A DNA stretch of 22,391 nt, taken from positions 1-22,391 of the forward strand of contig JBDNBY010000001.1 in assembly GCA_039767595.1 (NCBI GenBank). Direction: 5' to 3'. Under the pieces are notes generated by a model. The model saw only the letters and a list, made by a program, of their open reading frames with translations. It was not told the DNA's origin and searched no databases. A program made the translations under genes and the position numbers. Below, in pieces: positions 1 to 8,566 of the stretch; within the stretch, counting starts at the first letter, position 1, and every line of letters begins with the position of its first letter. This DNA is from JBDNBY01 sp039767595 (GTDB taxonomy: Bacteria > Pseudomonadota > Alphaproteobacteria > Rhodobacterales > Rhodobacteraceae).

Positions 1-2240
1 ATTCCATCGCGCTCTACAAAAAACTGCGCGATGATCCAGAGTATCCCGTTGGATATCACCACGGCGACGGCGGCATCCGCTTGGCCAACACAGAGGCGCA
101 AATGCAAGGGTATCGCCACTTTGCGTCGATGGCGCGGGGCATGGGTGTCGAATATGAAGTGATCGACGCCAAAGAATGCGCGCGCCGTCATCCGCTCATT
201 TCGACCGACAACCTCCTTGGTGGGCTTTGGGATGGCGAGGATGGCGATATTGATCCGGCTCAGCTGTGCCAAGCCCTAGCATTTCATGCGCGCAAAGCGG
301 GGGCCGAAATCTATCGCAACACCCCCGTGACTGATCTGACCCAGCACAGCGATGATACATGGACGGTGCACACCGATCAGGGGGATATCGATTGTGATAT
401 CGTGGTCAATGCAGGCGGCTACCGCGTTAACGAAATTGGCCAGATGATGGGGGTGCAGCATCCCGTCGCCTCGATGGAGCATCAGTATTTCGTCACGGAG
501 GATATCCCCGCGATTGCCGAGGCGGGGCACCGCATGCCCCTGCTGCGCTGTCCGATTTCGGACTATTATTCTCGGCAAGAGAAAAACGGCCTGCTTGTCG
601 GTTTTTATGAACAGGATTGCAAAACATGGGGCATGGATGGCATCAGCCCAAGCTTTTCCAATGATCTGTGTCCCGATGATCTAGATCGCGTGATGGACGT
701 GCTAGAAGGTGCGTTCGAGCGTATGCCGGCCTTGGCCGAGGTTGGTATCAAACGGATCGTCAATGGTCCGATTACCTACACCATCGATGGCGCGCCTTTG
801 GTTGGGCCAATCCCAGGCAAGCGCAACGCCTATTGCATCATCGGGCTGCGGGCCGGATTGGGCGAAGGGGGTGGTCACGGCTGGCTTCTGGCGCAGCAGA
901 TCGTGCAGGGCGAGGCGTGCTATGACACTTGGGTGATCGACCCACGGCGATTTACAGGCCACTCGACGGTCGAATTGACAGCGCGCAAGGCGATAGAAGA
1001 CTATCAAAACGAATTCCGTTTCCACTTCCCGCACGAACATCGACCCGCTGGACGGCCCGCGAAAACCACCCCCCTGACCCCTATTCTGGCCGCAGAGGGT
1101 GCGGAATTCACCGTCGTCAACGGCTGGGAGCGTGTTGATTACATCAAGCCATCCCCAGAGTTTCACCCCTCACTAAGCTTTGATTTTGATGAGGCCTTTG
1201 ATGTGGTTGCCACAGAGGTCGCCAATGTCGCGACCCATGTGGGTCTGGCCGAGGTCAACGGGTTCAACCGGATCGAGATCACTGGCCACGATCGGCATGA
1301 CTTTCTGGATCGTATGATCTGTGGCCGCGTGGCCAAACGTGATGGCCGCGTCGGGCTGGGCTATTTGCTGAACGCCCACGGCTGCATCAAAGGCGAGGCC
1401 ACGATCGCCAATCTGCCCGCCTCGGATCGAGGGCCGGCCAGAGTTTGGTATGGATCCGCGGCCGCATCGGAATATCACGATATGGATTGGCTCCAAGAGC
1501 ATCTGCGACCAACTGAGGATGTGCAGCTGCGCAGCCTGACCAATGATCACACGATCCTATTGCTGGCGGGCCCAAAGGCGCGTGCTGTCCTGTCCGAATG
1601 TGCACGCGGTGACTGGTCGTCGGATGCCTTCCCTTGGCTGTCTGTGCGCGAATGTTGCATTGGCTTTGTCCCCGCCGTGGTCATGGCTGTCAGCTTCTCT
1701 GGGGAATTGGCGTATGAGATCCACGTCCCGAACGCATCACTTTATGCCGCCTATCTCGCGTTGCGCGCGGCAGGAGATGCACATGGCCTCAAGCTATTTG
1801 GCGCGCGCGCTGTTGAATCCATGCGGATGGAAAAAGGGTTCCTTCATTGGAAGGCCGATCTGATCACGGAATTTGATCCCTTCGAAACGGGCCTTTCACG
1901 GTTTGTGACATTGGACAAGGACGATTTCATCGGCAAAGCGGCACTCCTAAAACGGCAGGCGACTGGACCGCGCAGCACGCTGGTCACGCTCAGAATCGAG
2001 ACGAGCCGTGCCCCTGCGCACCCAGGCGCATCCCTCATGCACGGCCATACCGTGGTTGGCACCATCACGTCTGGAGACTACGGTCACCGTGTCGGAATGA
2101 ACCTTGCCTATGCCTTCGTTAAACCCGATTTTTCCGCCGTTGGATCGACACTGCAACTTGACCTATGCGGCGACCTCATTGACGCGCATGTGATCCCTCC
2201 GTCGCCCTATGACCCCAACTTCGACCGCATGCGAAGCTAA
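1..2240 (+). CDS. FAD-dependent oxidoreductase with GcvT domain (dimethylglycine/sarcosine dehydrogenase-like), 5' partial
   Basis: The reading frame is already open at nucleotide 3 and runs to the stop at 2240, giving 745 visible residues; the N-terminal FAD-binding Rossmann strand and the usual covalent-FAD histidine lie off the window. The order fits the DMGDH/SDH family: a DAO-type FAD domain (its closing glycine-rich segment GLRAGLGEGGGHG is near nt 843-881), a central linker domain, then an aminomethyltransferase (GcvT) domain from about nt 1185 and its C-terminal barrel. GcvT-like signs are GELAYEIHVP near 1700 and the segment DDFIGKAAL near 1921. Family members oxidatively demethylate N-methylated glycines and pass the one-carbon unit to tetrahydrofolate. 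The family is highly paralogous in Rhodobacterales, so the substrate (dimethylglycine, sarcosine or another methylamine) cannot be fixed from sequence. An internal TTG at 81 could be mistaken for a start, but homologous sequence continues upstream of it. The next gene is convergent, 16 bases away. Confidence 0.88.
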   Translation, partial: SIALYKKLRDDPEYPVGYHHGDGGIRLANTEAQMQGYRHFASMARGMGVEYEVIDAKECARRHPLISTDNLLGGLWDGEDGDIDPAQLCQALAFHARKAGAEIYRNTPVTDLTQHSDDTWTVHTDQGDIDCDIVVNAGGYRVNEIGQMMGVQHPVASMEHQYFVTEDIPAIAEAGHRMPLLRCPISDYYSRQEKNGLLVGFYEQDCKTWGMDGISPSFSNDLCPDDLDRVMDVLEGAFERMPALAEVGIKRIVNGPITYTIDGAPLVGPIPGKRNAYCIIGLRAGLGEGGGHGWLLAQQIVQGEACYDTWVIDPRRFTGHSTVELTARKAIEDYQNEFRFHFPHEHRPAGRPAKTTPLTPILAAEGAEFTVVNGWERVDYIKPSPEFHPSLSFDFDEAFDVVATEVANVATHVGLAEVNGFNRIEITGHDRHDFLDRMICGRVAKRDGRVGLGYLLNAHGCIKGEATIANLPASDRGPARVWYGSAAASEYHDMDWLQEHLRPTEDVQLRSLTNDHTILLLAGPKARAVLSECARGDWSSDAFPWLSVRECCIGFVPAVVMAVSFSGELAYEIHVPNASLYAAYLALRAAGDAHGLKLFGARAVESMRMEKGFLHWKADLITEFDPFETGLSRFVTLDKDDFIGKAALLKRQATGPRSTLVTLRIETSRAPAHPGASLMHGHTVVGTITSGDYGHRVGMNLAYAFVKPDFSAVGSTLQLDLCGDLIDAHVIPPSPYDPNFDRMRS

Positions 2241-2256
2241 GGGGCCGTTTGGCCTA

Positions 2257-3000
2257 TCAGGTCACCTCAGCGATCATCAGCAGCACGCCAGAGATCAGGC
2301 ACAAGCCAATAATCAGCCGCCTAAATGTCGCGTCCTGTACTTTGTGAAACACCCATAGGCCCGCTTGCGCCGCAGCCAATGACACAGGTATGGCGATCGC
2401 CGCTGCATAGAGGGTTTGCGCGCTATACGCCTCGGAAAACAGCAATAAAATTGCACTGATCAACAACACGATAAAGTTATAGGGTTGCAAGACACCGCGC
2501 GTTTCGGATTTACTCCAATCTTTCAGCGCGCACCACATGCTCGGCAACGCGCCCGATAGGCCCGCAAGACCGCCCAAAACGCCACCACAAAAGCCGACGC
2601 ACACATCCATCACATGGGTCGGCCGCGCGATTTGCGGCAAACGCCGCTGCAACGAGAAAAACCCACCGTATAAAATAAGAAAGGTCGCGATCACGAGTTT
2701 GAGCAAACTCACATCGACGTATTTCAAACTCAGCACCCCTAAATAGATCCCTCCCAGAGCAGGGAGCACAAAGCGCAGCAACCTTAGTTTATGGGCAAAG
2801 ATGGCGCGCCGCACGACCCATAGCCCCTGAAAACCCGTCGCAATGGCCACCAAAAACACCAGCGCCACCGCCTCTAGCGGGGGCAGCGCCGCCAAAAAGA
2901 ACCCTAGCGCAAACAGCGCGGTCCCAAACCCCGCGAGGCCGTTGATGAACCCTCCGGCCGCGGCGCCCAGCGCGACGAGCATAAAAAACTGTGATGTCAT
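2257..3000 (-). CDS. TauE/SafE family sulfite exporter-like membrane protein
   Basis: About 247 residues, strongly hydrophobic throughout, with roughly eight predicted membrane segments. It has the two similar glycine-rich halves typical of TauE/SafE permeases: GLAGFGTALFALGFF near the N-terminus and GLAGLSGALPSMW in the middle. The family exports sulfite, sulfoacetate or related anions, but many members have no known substrate. A GTG at 3036 would add 12 residues; I prefer ATG at 3000 because GAGGGGG (3009-3015) sits 8 bases upstream and the protein then starts directly at the first membrane helix. It lies about 100 bases downstream of the YeeE/YedE gene on the same strand, so co-transcription and a shared role in sulfur compound traffic are plausible. 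Its 3' end faces the end of the FAD-GcvT gene. Confidence 0.85.
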   Translation of the reverse strand: MTSQFFMLVALGAAAGGFINGLAGFGTALFALGFFLAALPPLEAVALVFLVAIATGFQGLWVVRRAIFAHKLRLLRFVLPALGGIYLGVLSLKYVDVSLLKLVIATFLILYGGFFSLQRRLPQIARPTHVMDVCVGFCGGVLGGLAGLSGALPSMWCALKDWSKSETRGVLQPYNFIVLLISAILLLFSEAYSAQTLYAAAIAIPVSLAAAQAGLWVFHKVQDATFRRLIIGLCLISGVLLMIAEVT

Positions 3001-3098
3001 GACAAGGGCCCCCTCACGGGGTTGACTGATCCGCACCCCGCCTCATGGATAGCGGATCACTGCAGAGGTTCAACCCCTTTCGCGGCGCATGTCGCCCC

Positions 3099-4115
3099 TT
3101 AGTCGATCATACGGTCCGCGAGATAGCCGCCAATCGCAATCGAAACGACCGCCAAAAGGGCCGCAAAACTCAACGTCGACATGCCCGCAAGGCCTGCGCC
3201 CACGGTGCATCCTCCGGCCAGAACGCCACCGACGCCCATCAGCACCGCGCCAATCAAATAGCGTAGGGTTTCCGCCCCACCGCTGAACCCCTGAAGTTCA
3301 AACCGGCCCGTCACAAGAGACGATACAAACCCGCCTAGGATCATGCCGCCCACGAGGCCGGCGCCAAAACTTGCTGAAATAGAAGAGGAGGCAACAAACC
3401 AAAAGACCGCCTCAGACCATGGTAATGTCACGCCGAGCGTTTCCATCGCGATAGGGTCGAATTCATCGTAGAGGATAAATCCAGTTCCCGCCCAACCGAC
3501 GGCCACCAAAAGACCAATTCCGACGGCCGTGACCAAATCGATCACCCGCGCGCCAGATCGCGCCGCGATCAACAGCGCGGCACCTGCGATCACCACAGAC
3601 CATAGAACGGCACCACCGGGCAAGTCACCAAACCCCTGAAGCGGTAGGGCAACGGTCACATCGCTCAGTCCCATCCGAAATGGCACAAACACGCCCTTGA
3701 GGGTCGACAACACAACAATACCAAAGACCACAACCACAAAGGCCGCGCGCAGATTACCCGTTCCCATCAAAACGGTAACGCGCGAGGGGCACCCACGGGT
3801 CAGGACCATCCCAATACCCAATAAAATACCACCCGCCGCAATGCCAAGCACTTGGACGTTTTCCGCGTAAAACCGGTGACCGGAGAAATCGACCCATCCC
3901 AAAAAGACGGCCAGCTGCGTGGCCAAAATGGCCACGGCGAAGCCTGTGAGCCATACGCCTTGGGCCTGCGCGCGATCAGGGGATTGAACGATCCCGCGCC
4001 GAAAGCAGAACCGCGACGCCTCGGCCAAAATACCAAAGAGCACGCCCAGACCCAGCCCAAACCAAACGGATGCTTGTTTTGCGGTCATATCGACAAAGCC
4101 TAGATCTTCAAACAT
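3099..4115 (-). CDS. YeeE/YedE family (TsuA-like) sulfur compound transporter
   Basis: 338 residues, with many hydrophobic helices and two repeated Sulf_transp-type halves. Three cysteines sit in family-type positions: C37 (SRFCFRRG), C109 (LTRGCPSR) and C303 (AGGCTVGAG). In characterised TsuA proteins, conserved cysteines line the path for thiosulfate, so the sequence supports sulfur anion uptake across the inner membrane; thiosulfate as substrate is inference. ATG 4113-4115 is the better start because AGAGGG (4121-4126) is 5 bases upstream; the overlapping GTG at 4116-4118 would leave only 2 bases. No TsuB/TusA-like small sulfur carrier is adjacent. Instead a TauE/SafE exporter follows on the same strand and a RidA-family gene precedes it. 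Confidence 0.87.
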   Translation of the reverse strand: MFEDLGFVDMTAKQASVWFGLGLGVLFGILAEASRFCFRRGIVQSPDRAQAQGVWLTGFAVAILATQLAVFLGWVDFSGHRFYAENVQVLGIAAGGILLGIGMVLTRGCPSRVTVLMGTGNLRAAFVVVVFGIVVLSTLKGVFVPFRMGLSDVTVALPLQGFGDLPGGAVLWSVVIAGAALLIAARSGARVIDLVTAVGIGLLVAVGWAGTGFILYDEFDPIAMETLGVTLPWSEAVFWFVASSSISASFGAGLVGGMILGGFVSSLVTGRFELQGFSGGAETLRYLIGAVLMGVGGVLAGGCTVGAGLAGMSTLSFAALLAVVSIAIGGYLADRMID

Positions 4116-4209
4116 CACTGCCCTCTGTGTTCTATTTCGAGTTGCCCTGAGGTTAATGCGTTTTCAAAACAACGTGCAATAAAAATCTACCCGCCGCCCT
4201 CAGAGGTCG

Positions 4210-4554
4210 TCATGCAACCACGGCCGCCGTGACGATGACCTCAACCTTTAGCTCGGGGCGGGCCAGCTTCGCCTCGCCGCACGCGCGGGCGGGGGCATGA
4301 CCCTCGGGCACCCACGCATCCCAAACGGCATTCATTTGGGCAAAATCGGCCATATCGGCCACCCAAATGGTCGCTTGCAAAATATGCTCACGAGAAGAGC
4401 CCGCCTGTTTGAGCAAGGCATCCACGCGTGCCAAACAGTCTTGCGTTTGGTCGGTGATGCTTTCGCCTGCGCCGACCTGACCGCATAAATAGGCAACGCC
4501 GCCATGCTTCACAATTTTGCTCATGCGCTGGCCTGTTTCAATCCGTTCAATCAT
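4210..4554 (-). CDS. RidA/YjgF/YER057c family protein (probable enamine/imine deaminase)
   Basis: 114 residues, slightly shorter than the usual 125-130 for the family. The C-terminal signature is present: R90 in APARACGEA and E105 in LKVEVIVTA. Their 15-residue spacing equals that of the catalytic R105/E120 pair in classical RidA, so an active deaminase of reactive 2-aminoacrylate-type enamines is likely; some Rid subfamilies differ in substrate. The start is supported by AAAGGA 7 bases before the ATG. It lies between waaA and the YeeE/YedE gene, all on the minus strand, with about 90-base gaps on each side, so it may be transcribed alone or with either neighbour. A small stem-loop (GCGCT, loop, AGCGC at 4575-4588) lies just upstream of the ribosome-binding site. 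Confidence 0.88.
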   Translation of the reverse strand: MIERIETGQRMSKIVKHGGVAYLCGQVGAGESITDQTQDCLARVDALLKQAGSSREHILQATIWVADMADFAQMNAVWDAWVPEGHAPARACGEAKLARPELKVEVIVTAAVVA

Positions 4555-4643
4555 ATTGTGATCCTTTGTTCATTGCGCTTTGCAGCGCGATCGCGACGCG
4601 AGATAGGGGTTTTATCCTAACGCTGCCTTCCGAAAAAGACGTC

Positions 4644-5894
4644 TTAGAAATACTCGGATACTAACTCTAATGCCGCATCCGTTGCGCTGTGTTCTGGGGT
4701 CAGGGCCGCTCGTGCCCGTGTGGTCATGTCGCTGTGGTCTTGCCAGACCACCTGCACTGCCTCTGCCAAGCTGGCGGCATCTACGACGGTTAAGGCGGCA
4801 AGGCTTTGATCTAGTTCGTCATAGGGCTGTTGAAAATTATGCACTTTGGGGCCGCGCACAATAGCACAATCCAAAAGCGCGGGCTCATAAGGGTTATGCC
4901 CCCCCACATCCACAAGGGACCCGCCAATAAACCCGACGTCACATAGCGCATACCATAGACCCAGTTCGCCCATCGTGTCCGCGATATAGACTTGGGTGTT
5001 GGGGGTGATCTCTTGGCCCCGGCTGCGCCGTGCGTGTGTCAGGTCGCCGTCCGACGCCAATTTGACAATCGCCTCCGCACGCTCGGGATGGCGCGGCGCA
5101 AGGATCAATAGGGCATCGGGCGCGAGGGCCTGGTGCGCCTGAAGGATGACCTCCTCCTCGCCCTCATGCGTGGAGGCGGCGCACCACACAGGGCGATCCC
5201 CGATCTGTGCCTGCACCGCCTCAAACAGCCGCGGATCAAATGGCAAAGGATGAAGATCCTGCTTTAAGAACCCCGTCACTGCGATATCACGCGCCGGCAA
5301 TCCCAGATCCAACAGGCTTTGCGCCAAGGCCTGTGATTGTACTTGGAATTTTGACACGAATGACAACAGCCGATGGGCCGAGGCGGGAAACCGCCGCCAA
5401 AGTTGGCGCGTTTTATCAGACACACGGCCACCGACCAAGACCATGGGCACACCGGCCAGATCCGCCTCGCGCATCAAACACGGCCAAAAATCACTTTCCG
5501 TGAATACACAAAGAGTAGGCCGCCAATGCGCTAAAAATCGGCGTACATATCCAATGTTATCATATGGGATGAATTGATGAATCGCGCGTGGAGGCAACCG
5601 TTTTTCTAAGATTTCCGCCGACGTGATCGTTCCAGAGGTCACAAGAACATGCGCCTTTGGGTGATTTTCAAGGAATCGGTCAATCAATCCTAACAGTGCG
5701 AGGGTCTCGCCGACACTGGCACCATGACACCATAGAAGGGGGCCATCTGGGCGCCTGTGGCTCGCGTGGCCAAATTTTTCCGCAATCCGCTGAGCGTCTT
5801 CTTTCCCATCAGCGAGGCGCTTTTGGGAAATGCGACGCCATATCCAGCCATTGTACCGCGCAAATGCCCAATATGTAGATAAAATCGCGGTCAC
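4644..5894 (-). CDS. waaA: 3-deoxy-D-manno-octulosonic acid (Kdo) transferase
   Basis: 416 residues, close to the usual length of about 425. It transfers Kdo from CMP-Kdo to the lipid IV-A core on the inner face of the cytoplasmic membrane, an essential step of LPS synthesis. Family motifs run in order: HGASVGE (residues 57-63, with the presumed catalytic E63), SGTITSAEIL, the FTESDFWP block with E133, VGGRVSDK, and the C-terminal nucleotide-sugar part with ASTHEGEEE and LAPRHPERA, then GGSLVDVGGHNPYEP. The start is a GTG at 5894, supported by GGAG (5901-5904) 6 bases upstream; no ATG is available nearby. The N-terminus carries a short aromatic, weakly hydrophobic anchor. It diverges from the envelope protein pair that starts at 6058, with about 160 bases between them. 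Confidence 0.93.
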   Translation of the reverse strand: MTAILSTYWAFARYNGWIWRRISQKRLADGKEDAQRIAEKFGHASHRRPDGPLLWCHGASVGETLALLGLIDRFLENHPKAHVLVTSGTITSAEILEKRLPPRAIHQFIPYDNIGYVRRFLAHWRPTLCVFTESDFWPCLMREADLAGVPMVLVGGRVSDKTRQLWRRFPASAHRLLSFVSKFQVQSQALAQSLLDLGLPARDIAVTGFLKQDLHPLPFDPRLFEAVQAQIGDRPVWCAASTHEGEEEVILQAHQALAPDALLILAPRHPERAEAIVKLASDGDLTHARRSRGQEITPNTQVYIADTMGELGLWYALCDVGFIGGSLVDVGGHNPYEPALLDCAIVRGPKVHNFQQPYDELDQSLAALTVVDAASLAEAVQVVWQDHSDMTTRARAALTPEHSATDAALELVSEYF

Positions 5895-6057
5895 GCGCTG
5901 CTCCAGTTCAATCCCCCGGACAACGCGTACCGCGCGGCGTTACACATGTAAAGTCTCGGAAATGAACACAATATATCTGAATCTAATCATACCCTTGCCC
6001 AGAAGATGCCATGTTTGTTAAGCATATTAACCCCATAGCAAAGGAATGGGCAAAACA

Positions 6058-6972
6058 ATGCGTAAGGAAACACTACTCTCAATCGGCGGAACGATGATCG
6101 CCGCTGCGGGACTGACCTTCACAATGCAGTATTTATCAGGATCGCAATCCCCTTCATTTGATGGGGTACGGGATTCATTTGCGAAGTTAGACCTTTCCGA
6201 AGTGCAATTCACGTCAACGCAAGGCGAGCAATCCTTTGTTGACGAATATAACCAAGCCCTTGTTGCACAAACCTTTAGTGAAGCGAACGCCTGCGAAGTT
6301 CATGTAGACGCCATCAGCGCCTCTGCCGCAATGGTAGAATTACATGTAAAAGCCCCCTGCCAGCCCAACGAATTGGTCACGATTCATCACAATGGCCTGA
6401 TGTTTAATGGTCAAACCGATTTAAAGGGCCATTACCAAGCCATGGTGCCTGCGCTCAATCAAAACGCTGTGTTTATCGCGTCTTTCGAAAATGGCGAAGG
6501 GGCCTTTGGCGAGACAATTGTCGAAGAGCTTGAAGAGTTCAACCGTGTCGCCCTTCAGTGGAAGGGTGATTTGGGGATCCAATTGCACGCATATGAGAAC
6601 GGCGCTGGCTATAATGAAGAGGGCCACGTTTGGGCTCAAGCCCCGCGCAGCCCGATGGTCGCCCTCTCGCAACTGGGCGGTTTCATCACAGAGTTGGGGG
6701 AAGATGTTCAAGAGCGATCCTTGAAAACACATATCTACAGCGCACCCAAATCTCTATTTAAAAACCCAGATTGCGTTGAATTCTCTGTAGAGGTGGACGT
6801 TCTCTCAAGTAACTGCTCCAAACATTTAGTTGCGCAGTCCATCGAATTACAGGATATCAGCGATGTAAAATCACACGACATTCGCTTTAGCATGCCAGGG
6901 TGTGATGCCATTGGTGATTATATCATGTTGAAAAACGTTGTCAGTCAACTATTAGTAGCGTCAAACGAATAG
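6058..6972 (+). CDS. Conserved envelope protein of unknown function with N-terminal membrane anchor
   Basis: About 304 residues from ATG 6058. ATG 6046 directly abuts the AAGGA at 6041-6045, so it has no room for a ribosome-binding site; 6058 has a 12-base spacing, which is long but workable. A positively charged start (MRKE) is followed by a hydrophobic segment (SIGGTMIAAAGLTFTMQYL), suggesting a signal anchor and a periplasmic body. Five cysteines (in NACEV, APCQP, PDCVE, SNCSK and PGCDA) could form disulfides there. I see no enzyme motif. It resembles a family I remember from Rhodobacteraceae, sometimes labelled 'translocase' without visible support; I do not adopt that name. The PstS/OmpA fusion gene starts 19 bases downstream, so the two are probably co-transcribed. 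A hand count of 6061-6300 gives about 49% G+C, somewhat lower than dnaK. Confidence 0.75.
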   Translation: MRKETLLSIGGTMIAAAGLTFTMQYLSGSQSPSFDGVRDSFAKLDLSEVQFTSTQGEQSFVDEYNQALVAQTFSEANACEVHVDAISASAAMVELHVKAPCQPNELVTIHHNGLMFNGQTDLKGHYQAMVPALNQNAVFIASFENGEGAFGETIVEELEEFNRVALQWKGDLGIQLHAYENGAGYNEEGHVWAQAPRSPMVALSQLGGFITELGEDVQERSLKTHIYSAPKSLFKNPDCVEFSVEVDVLSSNCSKHLVAQSIELQDISDVKSHDIRFSMPGCDAIGDYIMLKNVVSQLLVASNE

Positions 6973-6991
6973 GAATTGACGCGGGGGCGAC

Positions 6992-8566
6992 GTGAGTCAC
7001 ATCAAAACTAAGGTTGCGATTTGCATAGCACAAGTGTGTGTGCCACTTGCGGTGGCGGCTCAAGACATCACTCTGAGCTCTCAAGACGGCTCCATTTCGA
7101 TGTCTGGAGACTTGCTGAACTACGATGGTCACTTTTATCGCATAGACACCGAATTCGGTCCGCTGACCATTGATGGCGCCCATGTCACCTGTGAGGGACC
7201 CGCCTGCCCTAATATCTTTGAATTTACCCCAAACATTCAGATCTCCACACACGATCCATTGATTGCACGGGTGTTGCACTCGTCTATCTTGGCCTTTGGC
7301 CACTCCCTAGGTGCCAAAATTGAGATAGAGAACGGTCAAAACGGGACGCCGTCGCACTATGCCGTCATTAACACACATGCTGATCGCATCGAGGCGCGGT
7401 TCACGCTCAAACAGCAACCCATGGCCAAGACCGTTTCAGAGCTTCTCACCTATGATATTGATTTAGCTTACGCATTCGAGCCGCTCACTGACATCGACAT
7501 AGACACGCTCAAAGCTGCCGATTTGGGCGATTTTGCAAGGGCGCCTTGGCGCAGCTCTATTGCCCAAGATGCGTGGGTGGCTGTTGGATCAACCGACACA
7601 GCTCATAAAAACATCACGCTAGATCACTTGGAAACACTCATCCAAACCAATCCATCGACATCGCCCGATGCGTTGGCCCTAACACTCTTTTCACCGCAGG
7701 CGGAGGGCGAGCCTGAAAATAGCCCGGAGGACGGCGCTAAACCACAAATGTCACAGATCATCGGGCGCTATACGGATATCGGCGATCTTCAAACCGCCCT
7801 TGCCCAAGATCCGTTCGCTATTGGAATGGTCCGATTATCCGATGCTCAGACGACCGAGCTCATGGCCCTTGCGATCCACGGCTCTTGTGGACGGGGGTAC
7901 CAGATCACGCGGGAGGCCATCAAAGGGGATCTCTACCCGCACACGCTGCCGCTGATTGCCTATCGCCCCGCCCGAAGCCTACCAAGTATTGCAACTGCAT
8001 TTACGGACTTCCTTCGATCCCCCGATGGGCACCAGATCCTCAGGTCCCATGGCTTGGTCGACCCCTCCTTTGAAACAGTGAGCTTGAGCCAGCAAGGCGA
8101 CCGACTTGTGAATACCCTCTCCGCACTTTCCGCGCAGCAAACACACAGCGCCCGCGACATGGTCGCTTATTTGTCAGATAAGCGGCGGCTGTCCTCAGCT
8201 TTGCGGTTTGCACAAGGGCAAACACAATTGACCCAGCAGTCCAAAGATCAGCTCACTCACATCATACGGTTGATTCAATCTGGATCCCTGGATGGTCAGC
8301 ATCTGCACTTTTTGGGCTTTAGCGATGCGACTGGCGATTACGAGACCAATGTTGAACTCTCAAAAAAACGCGCTGACACTGCAATGAGTGCCGTTTTAGC
8401 GGAGCTTGCTCTTGCTGATATCGAAAAAGTTAACATGAGCGCGGCGGGCTTTGGCCCCTTGATGCCCATTCTATGCGATGACACCGAGGCAGAGCAAAAT
8501 GTAAACCGCCGCGTCGAAATTTGGATTGCGCCGGCATCTATAAATACCCCTCCGTCCGAAAACTAA
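6992..8566 (+). CDS. Periplasmic substrate-binding (PstS-like) / OmpA-like fusion protein
   Basis: 524 residues with a GTG start and a signal peptide (hydrophobic to about residue 20, likely cleavage after A23 in AVAAQD). Residues about 25-370 resemble the PstS-type solute-binding part of a Rhodobacteraceae fusion family: a segment ending in C-x-GPACPN near residue 65-75, then DPFAIGMVRLSD and GSCGRGYQIT blocks. Residues 404-514 are a clear OmpA-like peptidoglycan-binding domain: GFSDATGDYETN, ELSKKRAD and NRRVEIWI, with D445 and R460 spaced 15 residues apart as in the peptidoglycan-contacting pair of OmpA proteins. It should therefore be tied to the cell wall in the periplasm. No ABC permease or ATPase is adjacent, so transport is doubtful and a sensory or structural role is possible. 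The stop overlaps the end of convergent radC by 29 bases. Confidence 0.82.
   Translation: MSHIKTKVAICIAQVCVPLAVAAQDITLSSQDGSISMSGDLLNYDGHFYRIDTEFGPLTIDGAHVTCEGPACPNIFEFTPNIQISTHDPLIARVLHSSILAFGHSLGAKIEIENGQNGTPSHYAVINTHADRIEARFTLKQQPMAKTVSELLTYDIDLAYAFEPLTDIDIDTLKAADLGDFARAPWRSSIAQDAWVAVGSTDTAHKNITLDHLETLIQTNPSTSPDALALTLFSPQAEGEPENSPEDGAKPQMSQIIGRYTDIGDLQTALAQDPFAIGMVRLSDAQTTELMALAIHGSCGRGYQITREAIKGDLYPHTLPLIAYRPARSLPSIATAFTDFLRSPDGHQILRSHGLVDPSFETVSLSQQGDRLVNTLSALSAQQTHSARDMVAYLSDKRRLSSALRFAQGQTQLTQQSKDQLTHIIRLIQSGSLDGQHLHFLGFSDATGDYETNVELSKKRADTAMSAVLAELALADIEKVNMSAAGFGPLMPILCDDTEAEQNVNRRVEIWIAPASINTPPSEN

Noticed and set aside
81..83. TTG at 81 as the start of the first gene
   Set aside because: The same frame is open back to nucleotide 3 and the upstream residues look like the FAD-domain sequence of this family, so the gene is cut by the window edge.
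2240..2256. GGCC-GTTT-GGCC hairpin between the first two convergent genes as a terminator
   Set aside because: The stem is only 4-5 pairs with no U-tract on either strand.
5940..5951. Inverted repeat TTACA-CA-TGTAA in the waaA divergent region as an operator
   Set aside because: It is short, occurs once, and no regulator is nearby; chance occurrence is likely.
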